From Halocafeteria seosinensis (taxonomy: Eukaryota > Sar > Bigyra > Bicosoecida), in the NCBI GenBank assembly GCA_001687465.1, contig LVLI01000638.1, forward strand, positions 1 through 50,899: a DNA stretch of 50,899 bases, read 5' to 3'. How positions within the stretch are numbered: the first letter of the stretch is position 1; each line of letters opens with the position of its first letter. The position numbers and the translations under genes were made by a program. The notes under the pieces are model-generated. The model ran no database searches and was not told the origin of the DNA. It saw only the letters and a list, made by a program, of their open reading frames with translations. This document shows, one piece after another, positions 21,847 through 34,932 of the stretch.

Positions 21847-23919
21847 TTAAGTACCCCGGAGTACGACCGGAATCCAGCCGTGCTCTTGGTAGTATTTAAC
21901 TACAGTCCCTTCCTCTTCGCTGAGAAGTATGCCAGTTGCATTGTAGGAACGCTTGCCTCTTGATAAGGGTATTTGTATAAAACAGCGGATATTAGAACTT
22001 AATTGGAGATTTCCGCAGAAATTAATGCCGAATGCTATCCTTTCTTTATAGCTTCGGCGAGACCAATAGAGATGGCTCCAGACACTGCTATACACGAAGG
22101 CTCCATCAATGTGGTCTACCTCGATGTACTCCCAATTTTCTGCTTCTTGGGCTGGCTGCGAACAGATGTACGTCCCAGTGGTTAAGTTGTCCAGTAGCGT
22201 ACCGCATTCCGCTATTACTGCTCCCAGCTGGTCGGAAGCCTTCAATGCCTTCTTCAACCACCATTGAGAAACCGAGGTTTTAGGAGGGAGGAACACTACA
22301 TGCTCTGAGGCCGAGAGCAATGCGAACGACACAATACCGGCTTTCGGGAGCTGCCAGTTGTTCGACCTGAGGTACAGGATTTCCGGGAATTCGTTTAGAG
22401 CTTCCTCAACCTCCTCGTTTTCGAAAGCATCATACAGGAGTACTGATGTGAGTTCTCGGTCAATCCACTCGGCGAGGTGTAGCTGATGTACCAGGTTGCT
22501 ATATGTAGCATTACTGGCATCAATTATAACAAACACGTCTCCAGTGCGGAGGGTACGTTGAACCCCGTGCGCAATCTCGTTCATGTCCTCATCATGCAAT
22601 CGCTCCACGTGTTCGTTTACAAAGAGAAGGGGAACGGACTCCGTCGCTAATGATACAGAGACAGCACAATGTTCGATAATCTCTGCCGCGATTTCTGACG
22701 TCGCATTTGCTTTCATCAGATCCCGAGTACGTGCACGATCTTTTAGTTCACTGCTGTCGTACGTGAAGGCCCAGTACAAATCTTTGGCGGCTTGGCCTTC
22801 CGAAAGCAGCGTACCTAATACGAACTCTGGAACAGGTGGTTCTTGATGCGGTTTTACTGCAGCGGTAACTACAACAGTGTTAGCACCAAAGTATGGGGAA
22901 GCCGTAACCATAAAGTCGGCATCAGTGAGTATCCATGAAGCATCCAGAATCCTCTTTTTCAAACTCAACAAAGTGCTGTTTGTCACCAGTATCAGTGATG
23001 TCTCTGCCACATGGTGCTGGAAAAAGGCTTCCCTATAGGGGTCAAATATCCGCGTAACATCCAGTATGATAACCAGTTCCTTATGGTCATTCGATAAAGC
23101 AGAAAGAATATTGACTATTCGAAGCAGCATAGTATCTGTGTACCAATGACTCAAATACACCAGTACCAATGGGCTTGATTCCCTTCTGTCCGAAACGGGA
23201 GGGTTTGGCGTCATAAGTGGCAACAGGTCTGCTGTAGGATCTCCCCTCCATTTGATTCGATCTCTTCCTAGTTTTTCGTGCCTCAGTTCTTCGTACGCTT
23301 CCAGTGTAAATGGAATCGCCAAGGAAGAAAGAGCACTTATGGTTCTTCCACTTCCATCTCGTGCCGTCTTCCCATCTTGGAATCCTGATCGTAGTCCAGC
23401 TTGGAGCGATACCACCCGGATACGGAGCTGATAGCTCACGATGGAAACCAAGGAAGCGAATTCACTGTCTCCGTAAACAACGACGACGGCAGGTTCCAAG
23501 TCCTTTATCACGGTGCCTAAATCTGAAGGAAATATACCAGGGGAAATTGAAGTGACGGCTTCAGTGTCAAAGTTTGCTGCTCCAGAAAACACATCTAGTC
23601 TCCCTTTGAAGCGATCTGTTTCCTCCTCAGTAGAGCATCCTGCGCATAGTATTGACGTCTGGCATTCGCTACTATTATCCGGCAGGTTATAGAATTCCAC
23701 ACCAGGAAAGGAATTCGGATTTGTAGAGAGAGTGATCCTTTGCCTCCGTGCTCCACAAGGAAGTCTAGAGAGTTCTTTCGAGATAAATAGCGAGGTCCCC
23801 AGCTCCTCCAAAGGACCATCTACGTCTACTGCCACGAGTATTGTGAGAACCCCATCGTTGGCTTCGGCCAAGGCAGCTACATAAAGCAAGACATAAGCTA
23901 TCCAACAAGAGAGATACAT
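21847..23919 (-). CDS. Secretory UDP-GlcNAc-2-epimerase-like protein fused to a glycosyltransferase-like domain (690 aa)
   Basis: A single uninterrupted ORF. Residues 1-20 (MYLSCWIAYVLLYVAALAEA) form a signal peptide, and several N-glycosylation sequons (NSS, NST, NAT) fit a secretory location. Residues about 25-330 follow the WecB/UDP-GlcNAc 2-epimerase Rossmann pattern: VVVVYGDSEFAS at 145-156, SLQAGLRSG at 171-179, FTLEAYEELRHEKLG and RGDPTADLL. Active-site residues are altered: the usual EAGLRTG is QAGLRSG and the EExNR segment is DGSGR. Residues about 470-690 resemble a GT-A/GT2-like C-terminal half (FVIIDASNATYSNL; IAECGTLLDN; EYIEVDHIDGAFVYSSVW). Bacterial 2-epimerases are cytosolic, so a degenerate copy inside the ER/Golgi suggests a lectin-like or altered role. 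The C-terminal assignment is weak. Confidence 0.65.
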   Translation of the reverse strand: MYLSCWIAYVLLYVAALAEANDGVLTILVAVDVDGPLEELGTSLFISKELSRLPCGARRQRITLSTNPNSFPGVEFYNLPDNSSECQTSILCAGCSTEEETDRFKGRLDVFSGAANFDTEAVTSISPGIFPSDLGTVIKDLEPAVVVVYGDSEFASLVSIVSYQLRIRVVSLQAGLRSGFQDGKTARDGSGRTISALSSLAIPFTLEAYEELRHEKLGRDRIKWRGDPTADLLPLMTPNPPVSDRRESSPLVLVYLSHWYTDTMLLRIVNILSALSNDHKELVIILDVTRIFDPYREAFFQHHVAETSLILVTNSTLLSLKKRILDASWILTDADFMVTASPYFGANTVVVTAAVKPHQEPPVPEFVLGTLLSEGQAAKDLYWAFTYDSSELKDRARTRDLMKANATSEIAAEIIEHCAVSVSLATESVPLLFVNEHVERLHDEDMNEIAHGVQRTLRTGDVFVIIDASNATYSNLVHQLHLAEWIDRELTSVLLYDAFENEEVEEALNEFPEILYLRSNNWQLPKAGIVSFALLSASEHVVFLPPKTSVSQWWLKKALKASDQLGAVIAECGTLLDNLTTGTYICSQPAQEAENWEYIEVDHIDGAFVYSSVWSHLYWSRRSYKERIAFGINFCGNLQLSSNIRCFIQIPLSRGKRSYNATGILLSEEEGTVVKYYQEHGWIPVVLRGT

Positions 23920-24454
23920 GTTCCCGTATGCAACGGGTTACAAAGCTTTACAACTTTTCCATACTTTGTAGGGGTATGTATCATCAATGATCATTACCGT
24001 AGAGTCGGCCACAACGATACCAAGCTGCATGTATTAGTGTCTTCAAAGTGTGTGTGGTTTTCAGCTACTGGTATGGCTTGCATCGATTGATACGGCAAAC
24101 AATGCTTTTCTGTATGAATATTGTCCTATGCAAGTTTTATATGCATTCGGTCCATTTCTGGCCCAGCTTGCGAGTTCACAATTTCTTCAGAATAGACCGC
24201 CGCCGCTCTTCGACAAGTATCCTGCAACTGACTACACTTGTCAAGCCTTCCTGTATACTGGAGGGCCGTAACTGTTGCAATCTACAATTCTTTGTTGTTG
24301 CATCCTCCTCAAAGCTTTCGACTAGGACGACCAAGGGCTGTCGACAGGAATTTGCAATTTCGTGCAGTTAGAGTGTGCCAAACTGAAACCTGTGGAAACC
24401 GACTTTAAGTTCCATGCAGCAGCTCCAGACTGTAGTCCAGAGCTCCCTTTCAGT
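23920..24454. other. Intergenic region, no gene seen
   Basis: This stretch lies between the epimerase-like gene start and the ankyrin gene stop, both on the minus strand. Two short plus-strand ORFs (from about 24048) have no recognisable family. No RNA gene or repeat is visible. Confidence 0.5.
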
Positions 24455-25392
24455 CTAAGAGTTTCCGGATGACGTCTGTTCGGTTTGTTCGGTTTGTTCA
24501 CTGGACTGTTGACTGAGCAGTTGAGAACCCAATGGAGAGTTGACGCTGGGTGAGTATTCTGAACACAATGTGGGTGATTGTGCTGCCAGTCGTGCTTTTG
24601 GCTCACTCGTTGTAGTTACCCACGTAGACCTCCGTATGGAGCTTTGCCGCACATTTCGTGGGGGGTCTGTACGCGAAACGCTGGAAACAATAGACGACCG
24701 CTGAACGGGGCAGTCAGCAGCACCAGGATTGTGTTGCTCTCGTAAAAATAGTCCAACAGGTTCATTGAAATCAGCACAATGTATAGGAAGCGTTCCGTCC
24801 TGCGGTTGGCAGGTGTGTAACGAAGAGGGAAGTAACAGTAAGGTGTTTTCTGAGCGATACGTACTCCGGCTTCGATCCATAGATCGGCTCCGGTTTCGAC
24901 CAAAAGTTGGGTAATTGGGAGACTTTCATTAAGTGCAGCATAATGTAAGGGACTCCAACCTCCCTGCAACTATCGCCAATGTACGCATATCCATCAGTTG
25001 ACGAGCTATATCCGTGGGTAGCTTACCTTATCCTGTTTGTTAACCAGCATCTTGTAATTGAATTCGAAGAGCAGACTTCGAGTAAGCTGCTCGTCCATCA
25101 AGTTTATAGCAACATGCAACGGATTCGCCCCGTTCTGCCACACGAGTCAATGGCAAATGTCAGCTAGTTGCATTTTCGGATTTACTCTCTGCGTACTTAC
25201 TCCCAGATCTATATCGGCACAACCACTTTCATCGTAGCTGAGCAGAATCCGCCGACAAGCATCATTTACCGTTCCTTTTTTCAGCGAATATCGCACGGCG
25301 GCAACTTCTGCCGCAGTCGAATGCTCGCATATCCTTCTAGCTTCTGGGGACGGACCCCCAGCAGCGTTCTCGTCCTCCCCGGTATTCGCCAT
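24455..25392 (-). CDS. Ankyrin-repeat protein (4 exons, 247 aa)
   Basis: Exons: 25392-25201, 25134-25027, 24963-24865 and 24799-24455; all junctions are in phase 0 and the stop is TAG. Each internal exon carries about one ankyrin repeat: NGANPLHVAINLMDEQLTRSLLF in exon 2 and GGWSPLHYAALNESLPITQLLVETGADLW in exon 3, then DGTLPIHCADFNEPVGLFL in exon 4. Exon 1 (AARRIL-like helices with ADIDLG) probably forms the first repeat. The last 90 residues are Ser/Gln/Thr-rich and disordered, ending in repeated EQT units. Ankyrin repeats bind other proteins; no catalytic domain is present, so the partner is unknown. Confidence 0.8.
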
Positions 25393-26054
25393 TCCCGGGA
25401 TTTCGCGGTACCCTCACTCCTTATTCACGAGGTGCTTTTTGAAACAGTGTATCCACCCTTAAAAAGCCACCTCCAATGGAGGGAGTTGGAGACAAGAAAA
25501 TGATCCGAGAATACTCTGTCTTCGATTATGGAGATGGTATTCTCTGGACGGGTGGTGAAGAAACGATTCCGACAGAGAACAACAATGGATGTACGCAAAT
25601 TACCACAGTCGTTTTCTTTCAACGCACACGCATGACGTGCAGCTCCTCGGAACAACCCATCGTGACATTCCCAGGGAACTTCCTTGACAACAGCTGCGTA
25701 GTACCTGGGGTAGGACGTCGGCCCTGTGTATCCTCAGTTCTGTGAAGCGCGGTACTGGCTGCAGCGCCGAGCACTGCCGTAGCAGTGTAATCAATGGCAG
25801 TACAAGATCCTTTCGAACATGCAGGAGGCTGCGATATGGTTAGAACGGATTCATCCTGCAAACCTGCATGGTGGTGGATGGGATGTATCTGGATCAATAT
25901 AACTACCGTAACTTTGCAAGGTGGGGCTATGAAGCACAGGTTGGAATTGTCACGAAGTGGCATATTTCGTTACCAACAAGGTACTACGCGAAAAAAGCGA
26001 AAGGGGAGCGGGAAAAACCGATAAGAGCTGTACTACAATGATCTAAGGATACGC
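25393..26054. other. Intergenic region, no gene seen
   Basis: About 660 bp lie between the ankyrin gene start and the end of the giant protein gene, both on the minus strand. Short ORFs occur on both strands without likeness to known families. It should contain the ankyrin promoter and the 3' UTR of the giant gene. Confidence 0.5.
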
Positions 26055-29000
26055 TTAGAAGGATGAGAACCAGGAGTGGAACGGAATGAACCCAGACTCC
26101 GTCGCTGAACCGGACGATTCATCAAACGTAGAAGCTGGGGCCGTTCCCAGGAAATTGCATAGTGCCTCGTGACAAGATTTTACTTGCGCGCACATCTGTT
26201 CATCCAATTGCCTATCGGCCGCACATATCACCTCGCACAGTCTCGGATTACCCTTCAACACGTGCAACGATCTCATCAAGAAACTATGTAGTAGCCGGCA
26301 GTCCACAGATAACGACTGACTTCCTCCAAGTATACCGCTGGAAACCCTTAGAGCGGATTCAAGCTCCTGAATCAGCATCGATTCCGCCAAGCATAGTACC
26401 AACAGGCGCCATCCTTTGCTTTCCACTTCTTCAAGATGGAAGTAAAGACTGCGCAGGGCCCTGATAACGGATGAAAAGGCACTCGAATTCGACCACACGC
26501 TTACTGGCCAATACTTTACTAGCGTGAGTGCCGTAGACGATGCAAGAACTGGTGATTCCCCAGCATGTTCTGCCTCAGAAAGAATAGCACCAACGGAGCC
26601 AACAGCACATATCTCTTGTAGAGCTTGTCTTCTTGCCTGATCGATTTCAATCTTCGCAGCAAGAAGCATAATGTGATAGTATTCTCTCTCCGAAAGGATA
26701 AGCGACGGAATGCCCTTACACACAGCTTTTAGCCACGTTAAGTCTGCCTCACGAAGTTCTTGCCGCAAAATACTGTTCTGTAATATTGTAACAACTGCGC
26801 TGTAACATTGTTCCTTCAGTGCTTGTTCCACAGGAGGAGCAGAGAATACGATACCATTTATTCGTATTCCTACAGTAGATGATGATGATACCGTATGTAT
26901 TCGTGATTCCAGAATGAGATATTCTAACTGGGAAGAGACTGCTTCAGGTGGTAGTCTGGAAAGCGATAGTATGGCGTCTCTGGACACACTTCCAGTAAAC
27001 GCACTGCTTTCCATTTCGGAAAAAGTGCGGCATGCTCTCCGCATAATGAGTGTTAGAAGGGCTTCGACCCGTGGTTTAAACTGCGGGTTGTCCCAGTAGG
27101 TGTCCTTTATAGCCTCATTTAAATGGATCGTCGCGTCCTCAAAATTGTTACATGCAGATGGTAGAATTGCACTGGAATCATCCGGTAACAGTCGTTCAAG
27201 CAAAATTTTCTCACTATCTTGAGTCATTTCGCTAACCAGATACTGAAGATCTTTTCGAACATGTTCATCTTCGGACTCGATCAACCGGTGCAACTCCGCC
27301 TTAATGTCACTGGGGTGAACATTTACATGAGCGCATTGATGTATAAAAGGTTCCTTCGAGTCTCCACAACATTTCATAAGCACAAAGAGAGCATTGTCGA
27401 GGTCTAGTTTCAAAATTCCTTCAAATGAGTACTCTTGTTCTCTACTGCACATAATCGAACTAAGCCTTTGCGCGAGTTGAGAAGCATCTGCTTCCAGCAG
27501 CTGCAGTGCAAGTGTTTCTAAAGCCTTTCTCAGCAGGAAAGTAATTCCACCAAGAAAAATGCTAGAAATATTTTCGTCGTTCATACCTACCAGTTCTACG
27601 TGAATAGATCCACCGGAGGACTGTTCGATCTCTTCTTGCGTAGCCTCCCCCAAGGCCGCTTTCAGCTCGAGTATGGTGTTTTGCAGATTTTCGCGTAGAG
27701 CTTGGTAGACCAAAATTGCGCCGAAGGACTTCTTTAAACAGGATTTAAGAGAGACAAACTCGTTTTCGCGTTCAGCTGTGAGAAGAAAGCACTTGTCCCA
27801 TTGTCTTAAGGAATCGATGTTCACAGAATGCCTCTGAAACTTCTCCTCTATCGTCAGTACATATTGGCACTCACGACTGACTAAGCTTTCTTCGCCAATA
27901 TACGTACTCAAGAGGCAGACTAACCGTTTTAGGAGCTGAACCGATTTCCTAATCCTGCTCTTGTCCTCCTCAGTAATGATGATCTGACTATACCAATCGG
28001 GAGTCTCTTGTACACAAGACGATCCATCGAGCCGCGTCTCCTCGACCAGCGAGTCCTTGAACCTTTTGATCCAGAACTTGTACGAGCCCGTCCCAACAAA
28101 TGAAAGGAGACGGATAGCAGAGTTCTTTTGTAGCGTCTTCCTTTTCATCTGTAACTGGATATATTCGGTAGGCTTTGACGACTGCGTGATGAAACCTAAC
28201 GATAGCATTTCAGAGAACGAAAATTTATTGGGCCTGGACAAAATTGCAGAGGGCAGAGATCTGGTCAATTCAGCGGACTCGAGGCTCAGACCCAAATCTG
28301 TAGCCTTCATTCTAACGAGATTGGAGAGTACTTCCCCGAGGGCTTCGCAAATAACAGCAGCCCCCACTTTTTTGGATAGTGCCAAGCCGTTCAGTATTTT
28401 AACGCCGGTAGCATACGCACCCTTCAAAAGTTCATCAAAATCCTCAACAGGGATATCTTCCCACATTAACGTGGGAAGACCGATAGCTCTTTTCACATCA
28501 ACTTCTATTCCAAGCTTGGCCACTTTCGCAACGACGTCCTTCAAAGAGAGAGGACGAGTATTCTCGCCGAATCTAATTTTCACTCGCAGAATACTCAAAA
28601 GGGGAAGCTCAACATTAATGCTTTCACAAAAAGAGAGGAGTTGTTGCAAAGTCTGATGATTCGTCCCATCGCAGACTTCCCACATTTTGCATATCAAATT
28701 GAATGCTAAGTTCGGGTATTCGCGACAGCAATCCAATATTGCATGGCCCATAGCGTCAGAAAAATCTTCCTCTGCCAAGGATGATGCTGCGACACCTACC
28801 ATCATACCACATGAGCAAGATAATTTTTCTTCTCTCGATTTCAGACATTGATATGCTAAGTGTAACTGTTCCAGCGTCTTGACCTGGACCGCCCAAGAGG
28901 AGAACACAAAAATCCCATACAGACGCATTATCAAGCTAGGACCTTCCAGTAACATCTCTGCAACTTCTGAGATAAACGGTTCTGCGGGGTTCGAATAATT

Positions 29001-32000
29001 CCCGTCGAGTGAATCATTGAGTAGCACCGCAAGAATCAGATTTTTCCACGGTAGCCACACCATGTCATTTATCTCTTCCCCAAGGAGAGTTGAAGAACTT
29101 GTAATAGGTACAGAGAGTACTCTAACCAGAGGAGCTACTTCTTCGATTTGGTACGACTCCTCAGAGTGACGTGATCTGATAGTTGGATGCTCAAACGCGA
29201 CATAAACTAATTCTTCGTTCAAAATGTGTTCCCCTACCAGACTATCTCCAACGGAACATTCCACCAAACCCTGTGCTGACATATACCGCCAAACACGGGA
29301 TGATTCAATATACTGGCTCTTTGATACTTGAAACTGCTCGACGTTCTCTGAAGGAGACACTGCTTCATAGATAACATCATTCGTGAATTCTTCCCGAAGC
29401 TCGTTTAGCCAAGAACATAAGAGTTCGTTAAGACTGCGGTCGTCCATCAGCGCCATTACACCAACCGCAGCATTTGTATCATATGCGGCCAATGGTTGAA
29501 CGTTCTTCGATAACTGTTCATTAGGCCTGTCGTTCTTCCACGCTTTCGAATTAGACATAGATTGGTTTAGCCAGAAATTGAGGCGAATTTGTGACTCAAC
29601 TCTGGCACGGAAATACTCCTCTCCAATGATCGGAGATAAACTGTGGGACAGAAACGGATGGTTCATAAACTCATTCACTCTGTTTGTTTCCTTGCCGGGA
29701 TGAATCCCTTTGTCTGAATATGTTAACAACAGTTCGGCTACATTCTCGTATAACCTCTTCATAATTTGCAGGTACTGAGGTGAGCATAATCCAGAGCAAG
29801 TATTAATTAACGACGTGACTTCGCAAAATAAATCTGTTGCCAAGTCGCCAGATGCACCTAACAAACCTGTGACCAAGGTAAATAATTCTAGTAGTTTCTC
29901 TGTCACAGCATCCTCCAAAACTTCTTCCTCTGAAAAAAGGAGCAATTGCCGGAGCGCTCTCAAGCATGTAAGCATTTCGGATGTATGTTGTCGTATCACC
30001 AGCTGCTTCCCCAATTCAATGAGAATAGCCACCTGCGACCGGCGAGGAAACTTGCATATGATCCCCTCGTCTATAGAATCCACGAGCATCGACATATCTT
30101 GCGAACCAGGGTAGAATGGAACGACCATGTCTGTATCCTCTGATGCGATGCCACGAGCCTCTAACAATGAACGATAGCATTGAGAGCGAAGAATGGAATC
30201 ATTCGCAAACGCTTCCTCATCAGATACATGCTCTTTTGACGCACCGGGTGAAGAAGTTTGGAATGAAAATATGGACAATGGATTAAACAGAGGACCTAGA
30301 CTGCTTGATGACCACGTTGGAACCCGCTTGTTGTTCTCGTTGTCGTCCAACACTGCATATAGAGCAGGTGATGCTTCGTCGCCCCCAGCAAGTACACCTA
30401 ATGACTTAAACTGCTGGGTAATCAGGCGGTACTCATTATGGTCTCTAAACGTTTCAACCATGTCATCACGTTGCCACGGCCATTGCTTCTCAAACACACA
30501 GTGAAAGAGCTCTTCCCATTCCACACATTCTAAATCTAGCATAAGACAGCAAATCGTATGAGCACCTATCGAGGGTTGTTGCACCATATCAATGGCTTTA
30601 TCGAAAAGTGATACGAGCTCTTGCGCATCTTTAAGGACATTGTTTGCTACCGCAGTCGAGACAGCTTCATAAAGAGGAGAAAGATACGCTAACTGCTGCA
30701 GCTTCCTTGGTTTATTCCTCATGGCTCTAACTTCACCTTCCAGTGGAGTAACTATATCGACAACCGTTTCGCTGATGTACAGTAAGTGCTCCGGAAGTTC
30801 TTTAAAATCAACGTACGGGATTTGTCTCACGCGTCGACGTAGCCAACAAGATATTCCATGAAGCACACCAGATACCATAGAGTCATCTGCAGGACCGAAA
30901 AAGGAGGTGGAAAGTGCTCAGAACAAGTACAAATGGAACCTGTGCGTACCTTTGACAGTATATGCTGAGGAAAAAAGCTGTTGGCAGTAATCCAGCAGTG
31001 TGGCCGGGCATGAATACTCAAGAAGCATATCGCAAATGTCTCCAACAAGGGCTGTTGTAGGGAAAATGGGGGCAGCCAACACAAAGCGAGTGAAGGTAAG
31101 CGGTAGTTGAAGAACGAAGGAGGTATCATAATCATCATCACCATTCTCCTCCTTAGTGGCCATCAAGCTATTCATAATACAAATTAGGTAGTACCGCAAA
31201 CCATCACACATCTCCTTCAACAGACAGTGGACCTCCAACTTCCCCAGCAAGTGGGACACAACTGAGTCCGAAGAGAAGGAACATATGTCTGTATCCACGT
31301 ACGACATGTTTGCCAAGTTTTCTAGAATAATTTCACTTGACCCGCTGCACTGTGTTACGTCGATCGTTCGTTTCGAGCAGCTCAAATTGCATGACTGCAT
31401 CAATATGCACACCGCAAAGTGCTGCATGCGGTAGCTACTCGCGCTGAGCTCTTTCGACGTGTCATCGAGTGGTATTTCTTGCCGGGCGTCACACACCTCA
31501 GTCCACCTCTCCGCTAAGAAGATGGTGTTTTCTAGAAGCTCTATCACACGATCGTCGGTGAGATCGCCCAGTGTATTCACCAAGCGATGAGCCTCTTCTA
31601 TAGAGGAACTACTCAGTCCATCTGCGCATAATATTGTCTGTACGACCTCACGAACAGCACGTTCTCGGTTCCACACAGAAGAGTTATAAGAAAGAAGAGA
31701 ATTATCACTTATCAACTCATTCAAAAGTTCAAAGCGAATTTGGCTCTCGTTGCGCTCCCCGAGAGCAGCTTGTAGCGCACTTTCTGCTCCTGCAACGTTT
31801 CCTTCATTCAAAGACCGCTTGATAAATCTCCTCACGGATGCAGGGGACCATTTATCAGCAAATAAGTGCATTACATTGTCAGGATCGAAGTAGACTAACT
31901 CTTTAAACGGTAACAACGTAAGGGAAGAACCCGCGTCGCCTCCATAAGTCAGCAGAGGTGCATCGCGTTGTCGCCGAAGGCTCATACCCATCTCATCCTG

Positions 32001-34607
32001 GTACCAATTTGCCACTACACCACTTACTGTCCGGAACTCATCAGCAAAGAAAAAATGATCCTCTGGAAGAAGATCGGTAAGCGTATCCACAAGGGCATCA
32101 AGGGGCGACCCTTCTTCAGGTAAAGTCCTTTCCAGTGTCAAATCAAGTTCATTCAATAGCGACGCATAATAGAGCACAATACCACTGACCGACTCTTGGA
32201 CACCAAACAAGTATCCCTGATTGCATGTTGAGGGCGTATGCTTTCGAAGACTGCCGCAATTGAGAACCCAAAGCGCGAGACATCTTGGCGCAGCACCAAA
32301 GGATCCCCAAGCAGAACATGAAGTTCTTCCAACGTACTCTTGTAGGGTGGTACACTTTGGTGATTCAGTTACACGCATACTTTGTTGAGAGCGCAATAAA
32401 GGGTCGGTTGCAAAAGAGCACATTGAGATTCTTCGAGGCTCTTCTGAAGAACGCTGACACGACGGGAACTCAAACGTGTTTCTGAGAGGAACTCCAAGAT
32501 TTTTAGACATCCGATAGTATCTCATTCTGTAAAGAGCTTCAAGATCAGGTTGTGGAGGAGTCTCTTGCATATTGTTACTATAGGAGGGTGTATCCAACAT
32601 ATGCGCCAGTAATGAAGCTACTGCAACATCGAGGACACAGCCATGCCATCCATAGATTTGGTACACCTCCTCCAAATAGCGGATGTACGAAGAGAATAGA
32701 GTTGTCTCAGAGAGTCTGTTCAATGCTTTACCCAATCCCAAGGCAGCACTGATAGAATGAGCGCGGCAAGCGGAGTTAATGCTCCCCAAGTCCAAGAAGC
32801 CATAGCTACATAATTTCCATGTTAGATCAACGACCCATACCACGCCATTATTATTCTGAGCCGCCAACGATTCCTGCATCGACTTCACGGTCGGCCACAC
32901 TTGAACATCCATATCATGCACCCTCACAACAAAGGAATTGAGTTCTCGCGCATACGCTGGCATAACCTTACCCAGCTTGAAAGGGTCGCTCAACTCGCTT
33001 ACTACCTGAGTGTCGATGCGCAGCGTAGGTCTCCTTATTCCCATCTTTGAGTACCGAAGATCCAATCCTGAACTCAAGTATTGCCATTGAGTGCTTCCTT
33101 GAAGAGCGAGTATTTGGTAGAGCGGAGAATTCTCCGTTAAAGAAGCCACTGTTGGAGTAATTGCTAACGTGAGGGCGTCGTTATCTAATCCGCAATCATA
33201 AATATCTTCGGAGCAAAGAATGTTGCAAGAAAGCTGTCTTTCTGCTATGCGAAACGCTATCGATCCCTTACCGCTGCCTATCACGATTCCAGTACTGTCG
33301 TCGATCCACTCAAAGACGGGGGCACTGATTGGTCGCGTTGAAGAGCGTCGTACACTGAAAGGGCTCCTTAGATTGTTAAAGTCGACAAAAGAAAAATCGC
33401 CCGTGGTAGTTGAAAGTGCTGTTAAGAAGCCTTCTGTTTGTAATCGTATAGCGGAGGGCACGGAGCTACCAATGTACGCGGGTAGAAGCGTAAACTCGTG
33501 TGGCCTCGTGAAGAAACGAACAAGCCCAAAAAAATACCGATTTTGCGTCTTCTTACGTCTAAAAAGGCTCGATGCTTTTGAAGATTTAGCGTTCTCAACT
33601 AACGTAGCCAAGGGAGCATCATCATTAGTCTTAGGCGACCAATGCGCAGAGCTCACTGACGACATGTCGAATTCGGACATGAGAGTCGGCTCAGTGTCAT
33701 CACTAGCACTGCCTGGTATCCAGAAGAAGCGACAAAGTTGAGTAGAGTCATGACCTGGGCGGTCAAGTACCAAACCTCCGACTACAAGCACATATCCGAT
33801 ACTCCCGCTTACTCGATAGGATCCCACATCCGCAGCCGTCACCAAAGTGAAACCTACAGATACGACAAAATGTTTATGCATTTTCGTTTCGCTGGCATCT
33901 AAGTCCAGACTATGACGCCAAATACGCCCAGATGCTGTCAAAGTAGTTAAACTCATCGAGATAGGAATACCAGCATGCGTGAAAGAGGCACTTTCCGGCT
34001 TCGCATGGACGAGAATCGGCTGATCTTGGTAGTACGGTGCGTTCCAAGGCACTTCTTGGGACCCTACAACGCAGACGGCTTGTCCCGATCCTCTTCTCAC
34101 GGTGTATATAGCACCTCCTGTAGTAGATACAAAAACGAACAGACCACTCGCGTCCTTGCTGGCCGATGTAGGAACAAATTCTAAATCCGGAGGTATGGTT
34201 ACAGGCCAAGATACTAGATAATTCTCAGACTGGCGTCTCCAGTTGATTGACTTTTGTGTCACGACTGCCACCAGCGTATCTCCCTGCTCTGGCTGGTCAG
34301 ATGCACCCTCTGTCGAACCCTCGAATGTTAGCAAGCGGGCCTCAGGATAGGAGGCGCCTAGCACGTGCTTCAGTAAAGAGACATTTTTCCATACTTGAGT
34401 TGCTCGTTTGCAGAAGAAGAATGCACGTTCCACGGCATCTCCAAAGGCCGACGACCACGTTTTCTCCTCTCCTTGGAAAGCTGCACTATCATCATCAGTG
34501 CCTACTTCGTATGAATGTCTGCCTTGCTGTGGGGTGTGATAATGTCCGTATAAAGTCTCATGTCCAATCGTCACAGGTTCCACGTCCGATTGGTTCATGC
34601 CACTCAA
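26055..34607 (-). CDS. Giant unknown protein, probable beta-propeller plus alpha-solenoid (2 exons, 2829 aa)
   Basis: Exons: 34607-30950 and 30886-26055, joined in frame across a 63-nt intron; stop TAA. The first 600 or so residues are beta-strand-like with repeated short hydrophobic strands and turns (GLFVFVSTTGGAIYTVRRG; FVVSVGFTLVTAADVGSYRV; FEWIDDSTGIVIGSGKGS), suggesting a beta-propeller. The remaining 2200 residues are almost entirely amphipathic helices without low-complexity gaps, the pattern of an alpha-solenoid. This architecture occurs in nuclear-pore scaffold proteins (Nup133/155/160 types), vesicle-tethering NBAS/Sec39 proteins, kinetochore Rod and similar coat-like factors. I could not match a specific family, and it is longer than all of those. 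No signal peptide or membrane span is evident. A single 63-nt intron in 8.5 kb is unusual here. Confidence 0.7.
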
Positions 34608-34932
34608 AGCATTCTAGAAACGCATGCAGCTTACACACCAGATTCCGTAGAGAAGTATTCCTCCATGCCGTACAATCGATCCTATCGTCCTTACCTCTTC
34701 TCTCAGCCAGGAGAAAAGAACTCCAATTGATCATGTGATCATGATTCATGCAACCTGTAAGTCGACGGAAAGATTGTCGTTTTCACCAAGTTCAAGGAGG
34801 AGACCACTAGGTGCTACTAGTAGGTAGTGTGTAACATGGTGAATTATTGGTTGTCAACAACACATACAGTGTGATAGCTTTAGCACTGTACTATCACAGA
34901 CTTCGCACTCGCTTTTCTGTGAGGGGAGCAAA
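34608..34932. other. Divergent intergenic region
   Basis: About 325 bp separate the giant gene (minus) from the small unknown gene (plus) and presumably hold both promoters. The palindrome TGATCATGTGATCATGAT lies near 34730-34747. No coding sequence is apparent. Confidence 0.5.
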
